Assembly (NCBI RefSeq): GCF_900142655.1
Contig: NZ_FRBQ01000009.1
Location: forward strand, 1-64,000
Source of the DNA: Phytopseudomonas punonensis
Lineage (GTDB): Bacteria > Pseudomonadota > Gammaproteobacteria > Pseudomonadales > Pseudomonadaceae
Direction: 5' to 3'
Length of the DNA stretch: 64,000 bases
Each line of letters starts with the position of its first letter. The stretch's first letter is position 1. Below are positions 49,387 through 57,101 of this stretch, piece after piece. Position numbers and translations under genes: made by a program. The notes under the pieces were generated by a model that made no database searches, was not told the origin of the DNA, and was given only the letters and a program-made list of their open reading frames with translations.

Positions 49387-50580
49387 ATGAGTGAAACCGA
49401 AGAATACAGCCCCGCTGGCGAAAAGCTGCAGAAAGTCCTGGCTCGCATGGGCCTCGCCTCACGCCGCGAAATCGAAGCCTGGATCACTGCCGGCCGCGTC
49501 AAGGTCAACGGCAAGGATGCATCGCTCGGCCAGCGCGTCGACCTGCATGACGCCATCGCCATTGACGGCCGCTTGCTGCGCCGTGAAGAAGCCGCCGAGA
49601 CCGTGCGTCGCGTACTGATCTACAACAAGCCCGATGGCGAGATCTGCACCCGTGACGACCCGGAAGGTCGTCCTACCGTGTTTGACCGTCTGCCGCGCCC
49701 GAAAGAGGGCCGCTGGATCAACATCGGCCGCCTGGATATCAACACCACCGGCCTATTGATGTTCACCACCGACGGTGAGCTGGCCAACCGCCTGATGCAC
49801 CCGTCCTACCAGATGGACCGCGAGTATGCCGTGCGCGTACGTGGCGAAGTCGACGAAGAGATGATTGAGCGCCTCAAGGCGGGCGTGATGCTTGAAGACG
49901 GCCCAGCCAAGTTCACCGACATCAAGGAAGCACCCGGCGGTGAAGGTTTCAACCACTGGTACCACTGCGTGGTTATGGAAGGTCGTAACCGCGAGGTACG
50001 CCGTCTGTGGGAATCCCAGGGACTGGTGGTCAGCCGCCTGAAGCGCGTGCGTTTCGGCCCGGTATTCATGACTTCCGATCTGCCGATGGGCCGCTGGCGC
50101 GAAATGGGCCAGCGTGAAGTCGACATTCTCAGCGAAGAGGTTGGCCTCAAGCCGGTCGCCCTGCCGGAAATGAAGGAAAAGACGCGCGACAAGCTCGATC
50201 GTCTGCAGCGTAAAGCCGCCAAACCGATCAGCCGTGGTGAGCGTCCAGGCCGCGCCGTACGCCCGGCTGCCGGTAGCACCGCACCAGGCGCCAGCAGTGG
50301 CCGTGGTCGAAGCTCGCGTGATGAGTCGAGCGAGCGCCCAGTGCGTGCACCTCGTGCACCGCGCGGTGAAGGTCGTAGCGAAGCACCGCGTGGCACGCCG
50401 GTGGCCGAGCGCCCGCGTGATGTCGGCAAGAAACCAGCCAAGCCCCGTGGTGAGCGTCCTGAGTCTGGCGAGCGCGCACCGCGCAAGCCGGCTGGCGCTG
50501 GCGCCGACAAGGGCCGTAGCCGCCCGGCAGGCGAAGGTCAGCGCCCAGGTTTTGGTCGCGGTAGCCGCAAGCCGCAGTGA
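49387..50580 (+). CDS. rluB: 23S rRNA pseudouridine(2605) synthase RluB
   Basis: A 397-residue RsuA/RluB-family enzyme. An S4 RNA-binding domain lies at about 11-70 (EKLQKVLARMGLASRREIEAWITAGRVKVNG); the catalytic Asp is Asp117 in GRLDINTTGLLMFT; GRNREVRRLWESQGL follows. About 150 C-terminal residues are a basic, Arg/Pro/Ala/Gly-rich disordered tail, longer than the catalytic need and probably an RNA-binding extension. RBS GGGAGG precedes the ATG. A perfect terminator follows. Confidence 0.93.
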   Translation: MSETEEYSPAGEKLQKVLARMGLASRREIEAWITAGRVKVNGKDASLGQRVDLHDAIAIDGRLLRREEAAETVRRVLIYNKPDGEICTRDDPEGRPTVFDRLPRPKEGRWINIGRLDINTTGLLMFTTDGELANRLMHPSYQMDREYAVRVRGEVDEEMIERLKAGVMLEDGPAKFTDIKEAPGGEGFNHWYHCVVMEGRNREVRRLWESQGLVVSRLKRVRFGPVFMTSDLPMGRWREMGQREVDILSEEVGLKPVALPEMKEKTRDKLDRLQRKAAKPISRGERPGRAVRPAAGSTAPGASSGRGRSSRDESSERPVRAPRAPRGEGRSEAPRGTPVAERPRDVGKKPAKPRGERPESGERAPRKPAGAGADKGRSRPAGEGQRPGFGRGSRKPQ

Positions 50581-50610
50581 TGGATCGACTCCGGTCGTAA
50601 GTCACTGCTA

Positions 50611-50647
50611 AAAAAGGGCCCTGATCCTCGCGGATAGGGCCCTTTTT
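50611..50647. terminator. Bidirectional terminator between rluB and the GGDEF gene
   Basis: AAAAAGGGCCCT (50611-50622) and AGGGCCCTTTTT (50636-50647) are perfect inverted repeats, giving a GC stem with a U-run on either strand. The convergent genes end at 50580 and 50687. Confidence 0.95.
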
Positions 50648-50686
50648 CATGCTCGCCAGAAGTGAAGCTTCAGCGGGGCGGCGGTG

Positions 50687-51610
50687 TCAGCCAGCCATGG
50701 CGAGGCAGTTACGGCCGCTGCGTTTGGCGCTGTAAAGCGCCTTGTCGGCGCGGTTGAGGAGGCTGTCTGCCTGTTCAGCAGGCTCAAGAGTCGAGCAGCC
50801 CAGGCTGATGGACATCTTCACCGGCTTGCCTTGCGCCACACACTGCAGTTCCAGCACCGCCGAGCGCAGCCGCTCACCAACCAGAGCTGCTCCTTCGCGC
50901 GGTGTGCCAGAAAGCACCACCAGAAACTCCTCACCACCATAGCGGAACACCATGTCGATGTTGCGCAGCTGATCCTTGATGGTGGTAGCAACGGCTTTCA
51001 GCACTTCGTCACCGGCGCTGTGGCCGTGCTCGTCGTTGATGCCCTTGAAGTGGTCGATATCCAGCATCAGCAGCGACAACGGCTGGCCATTACGGCGCGC
51101 GAGCTCGATCTCGCGGCCCAGCACCTGGTCCATGGCGATACGGTTGCCGGTGTTGGTCAGCGGGTCACGTAGTGCGCTCTGAATCGCGACGCGGTAGAGC
51201 AGTGCGTTGCGCAGCGGATACATGAGGCTGGCCAGTAGCGATTCCAACTGCGCCAGCTCCTGATCGGAGAAGCGCTGACGGCGGCGGAAGGTCAGCTCGC
51301 CCAGATACTCGCTTTCGTGACTGAGGCGGTACGTGGCCGAGTGATTGGCCTGTTGGCCGATATCCAGGCGCAGGTCGCTGCTTGAGTGCTGGTAACTCAG
51401 GGAGTCCACGGGCACCAGATGCTGCAACTCGCGGAAGAAGGTACCGAGAATGCGCTCTGCATCCAGGCTGGTCTGCAATTGCAAGCCCAGGCGCTGACGC
51501 AGTTGAGCAAGGCTGACCGGGCGGGTCTGCTCCTTGCGAATCGGAGTACCGAGGCGCTGCAGCTTGGCAGCGTCGAAATCGATCGTATTTTTCTGGCTAG
51601 GTGGAACCAT
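50687..51610 (-). CDS. GGDEF-domain diguanylate cyclase
   Basis: A 307-residue protein. The N-terminal 140 residues look like a small GAF-type sensor without membrane segments. The C-terminal GGDEF domain has RDPLTNTGNRIAMDQVL, LSLLMLDIDHFKGINDEHGHSAGDEVL and the active site YGGEEFLVVL, so it should make c-di-GMP. The inhibitory I-site RxxD is present (RNID, five residues before GGEEF), predicting product inhibition. It is cytoplasmic; the signal is unknown. Confidence 0.9.
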   Translation of the reverse strand: MVPPSQKNTIDFDAAKLQRLGTPIRKEQTRPVSLAQLRQRLGLQLQTSLDAERILGTFFRELQHLVPVDSLSYQHSSSDLRLDIGQQANHSATYRLSHESEYLGELTFRRRQRFSDQELAQLESLLASLMYPLRNALLYRVAIQSALRDPLTNTGNRIAMDQVLGREIELARRNGQPLSLLMLDIDHFKGINDEHGHSAGDEVLKAVATTIKDQLRNIDMVFRYGGEEFLVVLSGTPREGAALVGERLRSAVLELQCVAQGKPVKMSISLGCSTLEPAEQADSLLNRADKALYSAKRSGRNCLAMAG

Positions 51611-51743
51611 TTTTATGAACCTCTGGCGCTTCGTTGCAGCTTGTGAGCTACAGAGCTAATTTCGTGCCAGTCTTTTCAAGGCTGATAAAAGCCTTGGCGT
51701 TCAATAGGTTGCCGCTTATGGATGAAGGCAGAGGGCCATTGAT

Positions 51744-51815
51744 GGCAATCAGCCGCCAAAATGGCGGCAAGCTATTGCCGGTGGGCAAGACGCAGCGACA
51801 ATTTAATGTCGCTGC
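51744..51815. other. Structured spacer with tandem hairpins
   Basis: Within the 259-base gap between yciK and the GGDEF gene, GGCAAT/ATTGCC enclose GCCGCC-AAAAT-GGCGGC (51752-51768), and 24 bases on, GCAGCGACA-ATTTAA-TGTCGCTGC (51792-51815) forms a perfect 9-bp stem. A further CAAGGC/GCCTTG pair lies at 51677-51696. None is followed by a U-tract. It could be the 5' leader of the GGDEF message or a small RNA. Confidence 0.4.
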
Positions 51816-51869
51816 CTTGGCGGTAGGATCCGAATTGTCGCTTAGAGCGCGGGAAATCTGACGCGAGGA

Positions 51870-52610
51870 TTACTGAGCGTCGAATGCCTGACCATTTATG
51901 CCTTGGCTGTCCGGGCCCATCAGGTATAGATAGACCGGCATGATCGCCTCTGGTGTCGGCCGGGTCTGCGGGTCTTCGCCGGGATAAGCCTGAGCGCGCA
52001 TATCAGTACGCGTACCGCCCGGATTGACACTGTTGGCGCGGATGGCGGTGATGCCATCGATTTCATCGGCCATTACCTGCATCAGCCCTTCGGTCGCGAA
52101 CTTCGATACCGCATAAGCGCCCCAGTAAGCCCGACCTTTGCGGCCAACGCTGCTGGAAGTGAACACCACCGAGGCATCGGCGGATAGCTTGAGCAGCGGC
52201 AGCAGGGTGCTGGTCAGCATGAACATCGCGTTGACGTTTACCTGCATGACACGCATGAAGTTTTCGCCAGATAGCTGCTCCAGCGGCGTGCGCGGGCCAA
52301 TGATCGAGGCGTTGTGCAGTAGGCCATCGAGCTTGCCGAATTCCTTTTCTATCATTGCCGCCAGTTCGTTGTACTGGTGCGGTGGCGCGCTTTCCAGATC
52401 GAACGGAATCACCACTGGCTGCGGGTGGCCGGCTCCCTCGATGGCGTCATAGGTGCGTGCCAGATTGTCTTCGCTCTTGCCGAGCAGCAGCACGGTCGCG
52501 CCATGGGCCGCGTAGGTACGCGCCGCTGCTGAGCCAATGCCACGCCCGGCGCCGGTAACCAGGATCACACGATCCTTGAGCAGGTCAGGGCGGGCGCTGT
52601 AGTCGAACAT
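51870..52610 (-). CDS. yciK: YciK-family SDR oxidoreductase
   Basis: A 246-residue classical short-chain dehydrogenase: cofactor loop VTGAGRGIGSAAARTYA, HNASII, catalytic Ser in FTSSSVGRKG, and Tyr and Lys in YWGAYAVSKFA. The substrate is unknown. It is the last of a - strand group with the VOC protein and mupP, as in other Pseudomonas. Confidence 0.9.
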   Translation of the reverse strand: MFDYSARPDLLKDRVILVTGAGRGIGSAAARTYAAHGATVLLLGKSEDNLARTYDAIEGAGHPQPVVIPFDLESAPPHQYNELAAMIEKEFGKLDGLLHNASIIGPRTPLEQLSGENFMRVMQVNVNAMFMLTSTLLPLLKLSADASVVFTSSSVGRKGRAYWGAYAVSKFATEGLMQVMADEIDGITAIRANSVNPGGTRTDMRAQAYPGEDPQTRPTPEAIMPVYLYLMGPDSQGINGQAFDAQ

Positions 52611-52631
52611 GAGAATCTCTCTTTGAGCTGA

Positions 52632-53060
52632 TTAAGAGTAAAGGGCGGGGTCGACGGAAAAACCTCGGCAGACCGCAGCCAATTTGTGCCCGTCCGGATC
52701 GCGAACATAGGCGCAGAAAAAGTCGGGACCATAATGCAGACGCAAGCCGGGCAGACCTTCACAACTGCCTCCGTGGGAAAGGGCTGCACGGTAAAAGTCG
52801 CGTACCGCCTGCCAGTTCGGTGCTTTCAGTGCAATCATGCTGCCGTTGCCTGCACTTGGCGGCTCACCATTGAAGGGTTTGCAGAGCCAGAGCGCGAGCT
52901 CTTCGCGGCCATCATTAAGGTAAGTACCCCAGCCGACCCATTCATCCCAGCCATCGCCACCGACGATGCAGCGTTGCAGCCCCAACGGAGCCAGCGTTGC
53001 ATCATAAAAAGTGGTAGCGCGCTGCAGATCGCTGCAGCCCAGGCTGATGTAGCTGAACAT
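52632..53060 (-). CDS. VOC-family (glyoxalase/dioxygenase fold) protein
   Basis: A 142-residue vicinal oxygen chelate protein: FSYISLGCSDLQRATTFYDATLAPLGLQ opens the first beta-alpha-beta module, and FYRAALSHGGSCEGLPGLRLHYGPDFFCAYVRDPDGHKLAAVC closes the second with the usual DPDGxKL end. Metal ligands are not all evident, so it may be a binding protein or an enzyme of unknown substrate. It sits 9 bases behind mupP and 21 before yciK. Confidence 0.85.
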   Translation of the reverse strand: MFSYISLGCSDLQRATTFYDATLAPLGLQRCIVGGDGWDEWVGWGTYLNDGREELALWLCKPFNGEPPSAGNGSMIALKAPNWQAVRDFYRAALSHGGSCEGLPGLRLHYGPDFFCAYVRDPDGHKLAAVCRGFSVDPALYS

Positions 53061-53069
53061 CGGTCGTCC

Positions 53070-53741
53070 TCAGCAACTGCAAAGCGCCTGATCGAGCACC
53101 TTGCGCAGTTCTAGCGGATGATCGACCACCACATCCGCGCCCCAGTGGCGTGGGTTGTCGTCAGGGTGGATGTAGCCGTAGGTTACTGCCGCCGTCTTGG
53201 TGCCGGCGTCGCGGCCAGACTCGATATCGCGCAGGTCGTCGCCGACGAACAGCACGCTGGCGGGGTCCAGCTTGAGGGTCGAGCAGGCGAGAAGCATCGG
53301 CTCGGGATCGGGCTTGCTGCGGGTCACGTGATCGGGGCAGATGAGGATCGAGGAGCGCTCGGCCAGGCCCAAACGCTGCATGATCGGCTCGGCGAAGCGC
53401 AGTGGCTTGTTGGTCACCACGCCCCAGATCAGCTTGGCCCGTTCGATATCCTCGAGCAGCGGCTCGATGCCCTCATAGGGGCGGGTCAGCACCGCGCAGT
53501 GGTCCTGGTAACGCTCCAGGAACTCCAGGCGCAAGGCTTCGAAGCCCGGGCTCATCGGGTCGATATCGAAGGCATTGAGAATCATCGCCCGGGCGCCGCC
53601 GGAGACGTGATCGCGAATCAGCTTTTCTTCCACCGGCGGCAGCCCGCGCTCGGCGCGCATGGTCTGGCAGATGGCGATGAAGTCCGGCGCGCTGTCGAGC
53701 AGCGTGCCATCCATGTCGAAAAGAACCGCGCGCAAGCGCAT
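53070..53741 (-). CDS. mupP: MupP, N-acetylmuramic acid 6-phosphate phosphatase
   Basis: A 223-residue HAD-superfamily phosphatase. Motif I is FDMDGTLLDSAPDF with the nucleophile and acid Asp, motif II in VVTNKPL, motif III Lys near RSKPDPEPML and motif IV VGDDLRDIESGRDAG. In Pseudomonas it dephosphorylates MurNAc-6-P in the cell-wall recycling route that bypasses MurA and gives intrinsic fosfomycin tolerance. The ATG at 53741 is preceded by AAGGAGG; the longer frame to 53789 is not needed. In P. aeruginosa mupP directly follows ubiG; here the ureide island separates them. Confidence 0.9.
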   Translation of the reverse strand: MRLRAVLFDMDGTLLDSAPDFIAICQTMRAERGLPPVEEKLIRDHVSGGARAMILNAFDIDPMSPGFEALRLEFLERYQDHCAVLTRPYEGIEPLLEDIERAKLIWGVVTNKPLRFAEPIMQRLGLAERSSILICPDHVTRSKPDPEPMLLACSTLKLDPASVLFVGDDLRDIESGRDAGTKTAAVTYGYIHPDDNPRHWGADVVVDHPLELRKVLDQALCSC

Positions 53742-53812
53742 CAGGCCTCCTTGGGGATTCGAATCTAGCGTTGGAATATTGCCTGGCAAGCGCGGAACAA
53801 CAGGCTAAAACG

Positions 53813-53882
53813 TATGTTGCCAGTTTCCGCCGCCTGATTGGGCGGTACAGGTTCTCCCACTGTATGTCACTTTGTCGCAGCG
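53813..53882. repeat. Island-flanking repeat, left copy
   Basis: TATGTTGCCAGTTT (53813-53826) recurs exactly at 63249-63262, upstream of ubiG, and the following 50 to 55 bases remain roughly alignable (TTGGGCGG against TTGGGGCGG, TTTGTCG against TTTGCCG). It is upstream of mupP. The two copies bracket the ureide gene cluster in the same orientation. Confidence 0.5.
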
Positions 53883-53891
53883 TGCAGCCGC

Positions 53892-54275
53892 TCAGCTCAT
53901 CAGGCTCACTTGGGCGGCGACGATGCGCCACCCGCCATCCAGCTTCACCCAGCTCTGTTGCTGACGGCCGATGCGCTCGCTGCCTTCGCGGGTGAACTCG
54001 GTGCTGCAGACGGCGAAGTCGTCGCCGTAGGTGGTGATTACCGTGTTGCGTAACTCGCGGTATAGGCCCGCGGCTGGTCGTGCGGCGCGAAACTTGCGGA
54101 TTTCGCTGATGCCGTAGAGGTTCTCGCCGGCGCCCAGACGTACCGTACGTTCGTCGTGCCAGAACAGCTCGTCCAGCACCTCGATATCATTGCTGATCAG
54201 CGCTTTTTCATAGCGCTGAAACGCGGCGGTCACGTCGGCGAGTACGCTTGGCAGGTCTATCTGTTCGGGGCTCAT
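53892..54275 (-). CDS. hpxZ: HpxZ/AtzH-like DUF3225 protein
   Basis: A 127-residue NTF2-like fold protein (LPSVLADVTAAFQRYEKALISNDIEVLDELFWHDERTVRLGAGENLYGISEIRKFRAAR; STEFTREGSERIGRQQQSWVKLDGGWRIVAAQVSL). The family includes HpxZ of the Klebsiella purine cluster and AtzH, a decarboxylase of 1,3-dicarboxyurea in cyanuric acid breakdown. It should handle a small carboxylated urea-like product of its amidase partner. It starts 4 bases after the amidase stop; the longer frame to 54494 runs into the amidase gene and is spurious. Confidence 0.85.
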   Translation of the reverse strand: MSPEQIDLPSVLADVTAAFQRYEKALISNDIEVLDELFWHDERTVRLGAGENLYGISEIRKFRAARPAAGLYRELRNTVITTYGDDFAVCSTEFTREGSERIGRQQQSWVKLDGGWRIVAAQVSLMS

Positions 54276-54279
54276 CGGT

Positions 54280-55674
54280 TTACTCCAGGTTGGCGGGCGC
54301 AGCTTGGGTGATGCCCATACGCTCGAGGGCGCTGGCGGCGCGCAGGCAAGCGTCTTCCCTGAACGGTGCGGCGATAAGTTGTACGCCGATCGGCAAGCCG
54401 CTGGCTGTACGCAGTGGCACGCTGACCACCGGCAGGCCAAGGAAGGAAATCGGCTGAGCGAGCATGCCCATGCTGGCGCGGGTTGGTAGATCAACGCCGT
54501 TGATGCGCATGGTTTCCTGGCCGATAAGCGTGGCGCTGGTCGGTGTCGCGGGCGCGATCAATACATCGACTCCCGCGAATAGCGGTAGCACCTGCTTTTG
54601 GAAGTGACGACGAAACCGTTGTGCCTGCACATACCAGGTTGCCGGAATCATCGCGCCGGCCAAGAGGCGTTCACGCGACAGTGGCTCGAAGGATTGCGGG
54701 GTGCTGCGCAGCGCTGGCAGATAACTGTTGCCGCCTTCAGAGGCGCTGATGATGAATGCCGCTGTCCGCGCCAGCTCGGCTTCTGCCAGGGGGATTTCCT
54801 CGCTGGCGCTCAAGGCCTTGGCCACCTGTGCCACGGCAGCGCGAGCGCTGTCGTCGCACCATTGCTGGAAGTAACCACCGAGCACGCCAACGCGCAGACC
54901 GTTCAAGTCGCGTTCCAGCAGTGCCGTTACGGGTTGCGCCTGCTGCGTGGCTTGAAAGCCGTCTTGCGGATCATGCCCCTGCAGCGCGTCGTAGACCTCG
55001 GCGAGATCGCGAGTGCGGCGTGCCAGCGGGCCGATGTGGTCAAGACTGCCCACGAACGGGTGCGAGCCGCTACGCGACAAACGGCCGAACGTAGGTTTTA
55101 GGCCGAATATGCCGCACAGCGAAGCCGGTACGCGGATAGAGCCATTGGTGTCGCTGCCCAGCGAGAAATTCACCAGCCCGGCGGCAACAGCGGCCGCCGA
55201 CCCGCCGGAAGACCCACCAGCAATTCGCGATAGGTCGTGTGGGTTACGGGTCGCGCCAAAATGGGTGTTTTCGGTGGTGAAGCCGTAGGCGTAGGCGTCC
55301 ATGTTGAGCATGCCTGAGAGCAGGGCGCCGCCCGCTGTCAACTGGCGCACCGCCCAGGCGTCAGCACCTGCTGCTGGGCGATTCTCGAATAGTTGCGCCC
55401 CGGCCAGCGTCGGGAAGCCGGATACATCGAACAGGTTCTTTACGGCATAAGGCACGGCCGCCAGAGCGGGAAGAGGCGAGCCCTGGCGACGTAGGCGATC
55501 AAGGTTATCCGCCTCGGTCTTCATGCGTTGGTGGGTGATCTGCGTCCAGGCATTGATCGCTGGATCATGTCGCTCGATCGCCGCCAGGCTGTATTCGGCG
55601 ATTTCCCGGGCGCTGAGGTCGCCGCAGGCCAGGGTCGTTCGGAGTTCGCTGATGGAGAGCAGGGCTGGGTTCAT
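54280..55674 (-). CDS. hpxY: HpxY/AtzE-like amidase
   Basis: A 464-residue amidase-signature enzyme. The Ser-cisSer-Lys triad is visible: Lys79 in YAVKNLFD, Ser155 in IAGGSSGGSAA, and Ser179 in SDTNGSIRVPA. AtzE hydrolyses 1-carboxybiuret; HpxY in Klebsiella belongs to a purine/ureide gene set and has, as far as I know, no proven substrate. Genes are ordered hpxX-hpxY-hpxZ, overlapping or 4 bases apart, which mirrors AtzG-AtzE-AtzH. A role on oxalurate or a related carboxylated ureide is inferred from the hpxJ and hpxK genes across the regulator. Confidence 0.87.
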   Translation of the reverse strand: MNPALLSISELRTTLACGDLSAREIAEYSLAAIERHDPAINAWTQITHQRMKTEADNLDRLRRQGSPLPALAAVPYAVKNLFDVSGFPTLAGAQLFENRPAAGADAWAVRQLTAGGALLSGMLNMDAYAYGFTTENTHFGATRNPHDLSRIAGGSSGGSAAAVAAGLVNFSLGSDTNGSIRVPASLCGIFGLKPTFGRLSRSGSHPFVGSLDHIGPLARRTRDLAEVYDALQGHDPQDGFQATQQAQPVTALLERDLNGLRVGVLGGYFQQWCDDSARAAVAQVAKALSASEEIPLAEAELARTAAFIISASEGGNSYLPALRSTPQSFEPLSRERLLAGAMIPATWYVQAQRFRRHFQKQVLPLFAGVDVLIAPATPTSATLIGQETMRINGVDLPTRASMGMLAQPISFLGLPVVSVPLRTASGLPIGVQLIAAPFREDACLRAASALERMGITQAAPANLE

Positions 55675-55859
55675 GCCTTGTAAACCCCCGCGACTTCCAG
55701 TCGATCATCGAGCGCGAAGGCCATCAGTGGTTGTGCCATCGCCGCGATGCGGCTGAACTGGATAAGCAGTTCCTGGCGCCGCGCATCGTCGAGCTCCAGG
55801 GCCAGAACCTGTTCCATCTGCGCGACATATGCTGCCCAGTCGGGCGTATTGGTGGTCAT
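55671..55859 (-). CDS. hpxX: HpxX/AtzG-like DUF4089 small subunit
   Basis: A 62-residue GatC-like helical protein (AAYVAQMEQVLALELDDARRQELLIQFSRIAAMAQPLMAF) that should wrap round and stabilise the HpxY amidase, as AtzG does for AtzE. It overlaps hpxY by 4 bases (ATGA) and is the first gene of a three-gene - strand operon divergent from the RpiR regulator. Confidence 0.85.
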   Translation of the reverse strand: MTTNTPDWAAYVAQMEQVLALELDDARRQELLIQFSRIAAMAQPLMAFALDDRLEVAGVYKA

Positions 55860-55964
55860 AGTGATCTTCTCCAGAAGGCGGCAACAAGGCCTTGAGTACG
55901 GGCTGAGGAGTCTTTGCGATACAGCTACAAGCAGGCGTGCGACTTCCTATATCATCAATCGAAT

Positions 55965-55978
55965 GAAACGAAAGTTAC
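55965..55978. promoter_or_regulatory. Candidate HpxU-type operator 1 (regulator and hpxX promoter)
   Basis: GAAACGAAAGTTAC, an imperfect palindrome of the form GAAAC-GAAA-GTTTC, lies 12 bases before the regulator start. Its first ten bases, with ATG-free flanks TGAAACGAAAG, recur inverted at 57061-57074 in front of the transporter genes. Finding the same site at the two ends of the cluster points to the local RpiR protein. Confidence 0.6.
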
Positions 55979-55990
55979 AAGGCACCTTCA

Positions 55991-56830
55991 ATGACTCAAC
56001 TCGATGAACGTCTGCGCAGCCACTATGCACAGCTCGCGCCACAGGAGCAGCGCATCGCTGACTTCGTACTCGATCATTACGATGACCTGGTCAGTTACAA
56101 CAGTGCTGAACTGGCTCGCTTGGCGGGGGTTTCCAAGGCCACGGTGAGTCGCTTGTTCAAGCGCCTGGGCTATGAAAAGTACAAAGACATGCGCGAAGAA
56201 CAGCGCACCCTGCGCCAGAGCGGCATGCCGGTTGCTGACAGCCGTGATGTGGTGCAGGGCAACACGTTGCTGGCGCGGCACTACAAGCAGGAGATGGCCA
56301 ATCTCACTCAGTGGGTGAACAGTATTGATGCCGGGCAGTTCAGCGAAGTGGTGCAGGCGCTGGGTAACAGCAAGCGCGTATTCGTTGTTGGCATGCGCAA
56401 CGCCTTTCCCGCCGCGCTGCACCTGCGCCAGCAACTGTTGCAGGTTCGTAGCGGCGTTCAAGTGCTACCCCAGCCTGGGCAGACGCTGTCGGAGGAGCTG
56501 GTAGACCTCACGGTTGAGGACATGGTGGTGGTGCTGGCCTTTCGGCGCCGGCCGCGGATCATTCGTCCGCTGCTGCAGGCCTTGCAGGCGCAACAGGTGC
56601 CGACGCTGGTCATCTGTGAGCCGCAGGCTCAGGCGATCATCGAACTGGGCAGGTGGCAGCTGTGCACGCCGCTGGACAGCGTGTCGGCTTTCGACAGCTA
56701 CGCGGGCGCTAACAGCTTGATAAACCTGCTGGCCAATGCCTTGCTGCACGAGCAACTGAGCGAAGGGCGGCAGCGAATTCATCAGATCGCGACCCTTTAT
56801 GGAGAACTCGACGAGTTGGAGCAGCGTTAG
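55991..56830 (+). CDS. MurR/RpiR-family regulator of the ureide cluster (HpxU-like)
   Basis: A 279-residue regulator. Residues 1 to about 80 form the RpiR helix-turn-helix (QEQRIADFVLDHYDDLVSYNSAELARLAGVSKATVSRLFKRLGYEKYKDMREEQR); from about 120 a SIS domain follows (KRVFVVGMRNAFPAALHLRQQLLQVRSGVQVLP and DMVVVLAFRRRPRIIRPLL). SIS domains usually sense a phosphosugar, but RpiR members with ureide genes probably sense a pathway intermediate. It lies between the divergent hpxXYZ operon and the importer/hpxJK operon and ends in its own terminator. Confidence 0.87.
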   Translation: MTQLDERLRSHYAQLAPQEQRIADFVLDHYDDLVSYNSAELARLAGVSKATVSRLFKRLGYEKYKDMREEQRTLRQSGMPVADSRDVVQGNTLLARHYKQEMANLTQWVNSIDAGQFSEVVQALGNSKRVFVVGMRNAFPAALHLRQQLLQVRSGVQVLPQPGQTLSEELVDLTVEDMVVVLAFRRRPRIIRPLLQALQAQQVPTLVICEPQAQAIIELGRWQLCTPLDSVSAFDSYAGANSLINLLANALLHEQLSEGRQRIHQIATLYGELDELEQR

Positions 56831-56859
56831 CGCCCTTAAGTGGTGCGATTGTTTGATTG

Positions 56860-56883
56860 GGGCGCCATCTGGCGCCCTTTTTT
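56860..56883 (+). terminator. Terminator of the RpiR regulator gene
   Basis: GGGCGCC-ATCT-GGCGCCC followed by six T residues, 30 bases after the stop. It isolates the regulator from the transporter operon, which therefore needs its own promoter. Confidence 0.92.
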
Positions 56884-56928
56884 GTGGCGTAAAAAGCTCT
56901 CGAAAGGCATCAGGTCATTCGTTTTCAG

Positions 56929-56945
56929 TGCGCCTCGTGGGCGCT
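56929..56945. promoter_or_regulatory. Candidate NtrC enhancer site
   Basis: TGCGCC-TCGTG-GGCGCT: half-sites fit the NtrC consensus TGCACC-N5-GGTGCA at 5 and 4 of 6 positions and are perfectly palindromic at the inner 5 bases. It is about 110 to 130 bases upstream of the predicted sigma-54 start, a normal enhancer distance. One site only was found. Confidence 0.4.
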
Positions 56946-57030
56946 AAATCCGCTCGCAGCGCTTGCTATCCGGTCGTTTCAGCTCAGCCATAAGAGTGAA
57001 TCCCGAAAAAAACGGTGGCATGAAATGCCA

Positions 57031-57046
57031 TGGCACGTCTGTTGCA
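57031..57046 (+). promoter_or_regulatory. Sigma-54 promoter of the ureide importer operon
   Basis: TGGCACG-TCTG-TTGCA matches the -24/-12 consensus (TGGCACG-N4-TTGCA/T) at every position, with the invariant GG and GC ten bases apart. Transcription should begin near 57057, 45 bases before the start codon of the binding-protein gene. A palindrome TGGCAT-GAA-ATGCCA (57016-57030) abuts its left end. Confidence 0.85.
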
Positions 57047-57060
57047 AAATCATGAATAAC

Positions 57061-57074
57061 GAATCTTTCGTTTC
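57061..57074. promoter_or_regulatory. Candidate HpxU-type operator 2 (importer promoter)
   Basis: GAATCTTTCGTTTC, the reverse of GAAACGAAAGATTC; 12 of 14 positions match operator 1 (GAAACGAAAGTTAC). It begins about 4 bases after the predicted sigma-54 start, where a bound repressor could block clearance or elongation. Confidence 0.6.
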
Positions 57075-57101
57075 ATGGCTGACGTTAACGGGGTGACGAA
57101 A

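Noticed and set aside
51677..51696. Hairpin CAAGGC/GCCTTG as a terminator
   Set aside because: No U-tract on either strand and no gene ending next to it in the right direction.
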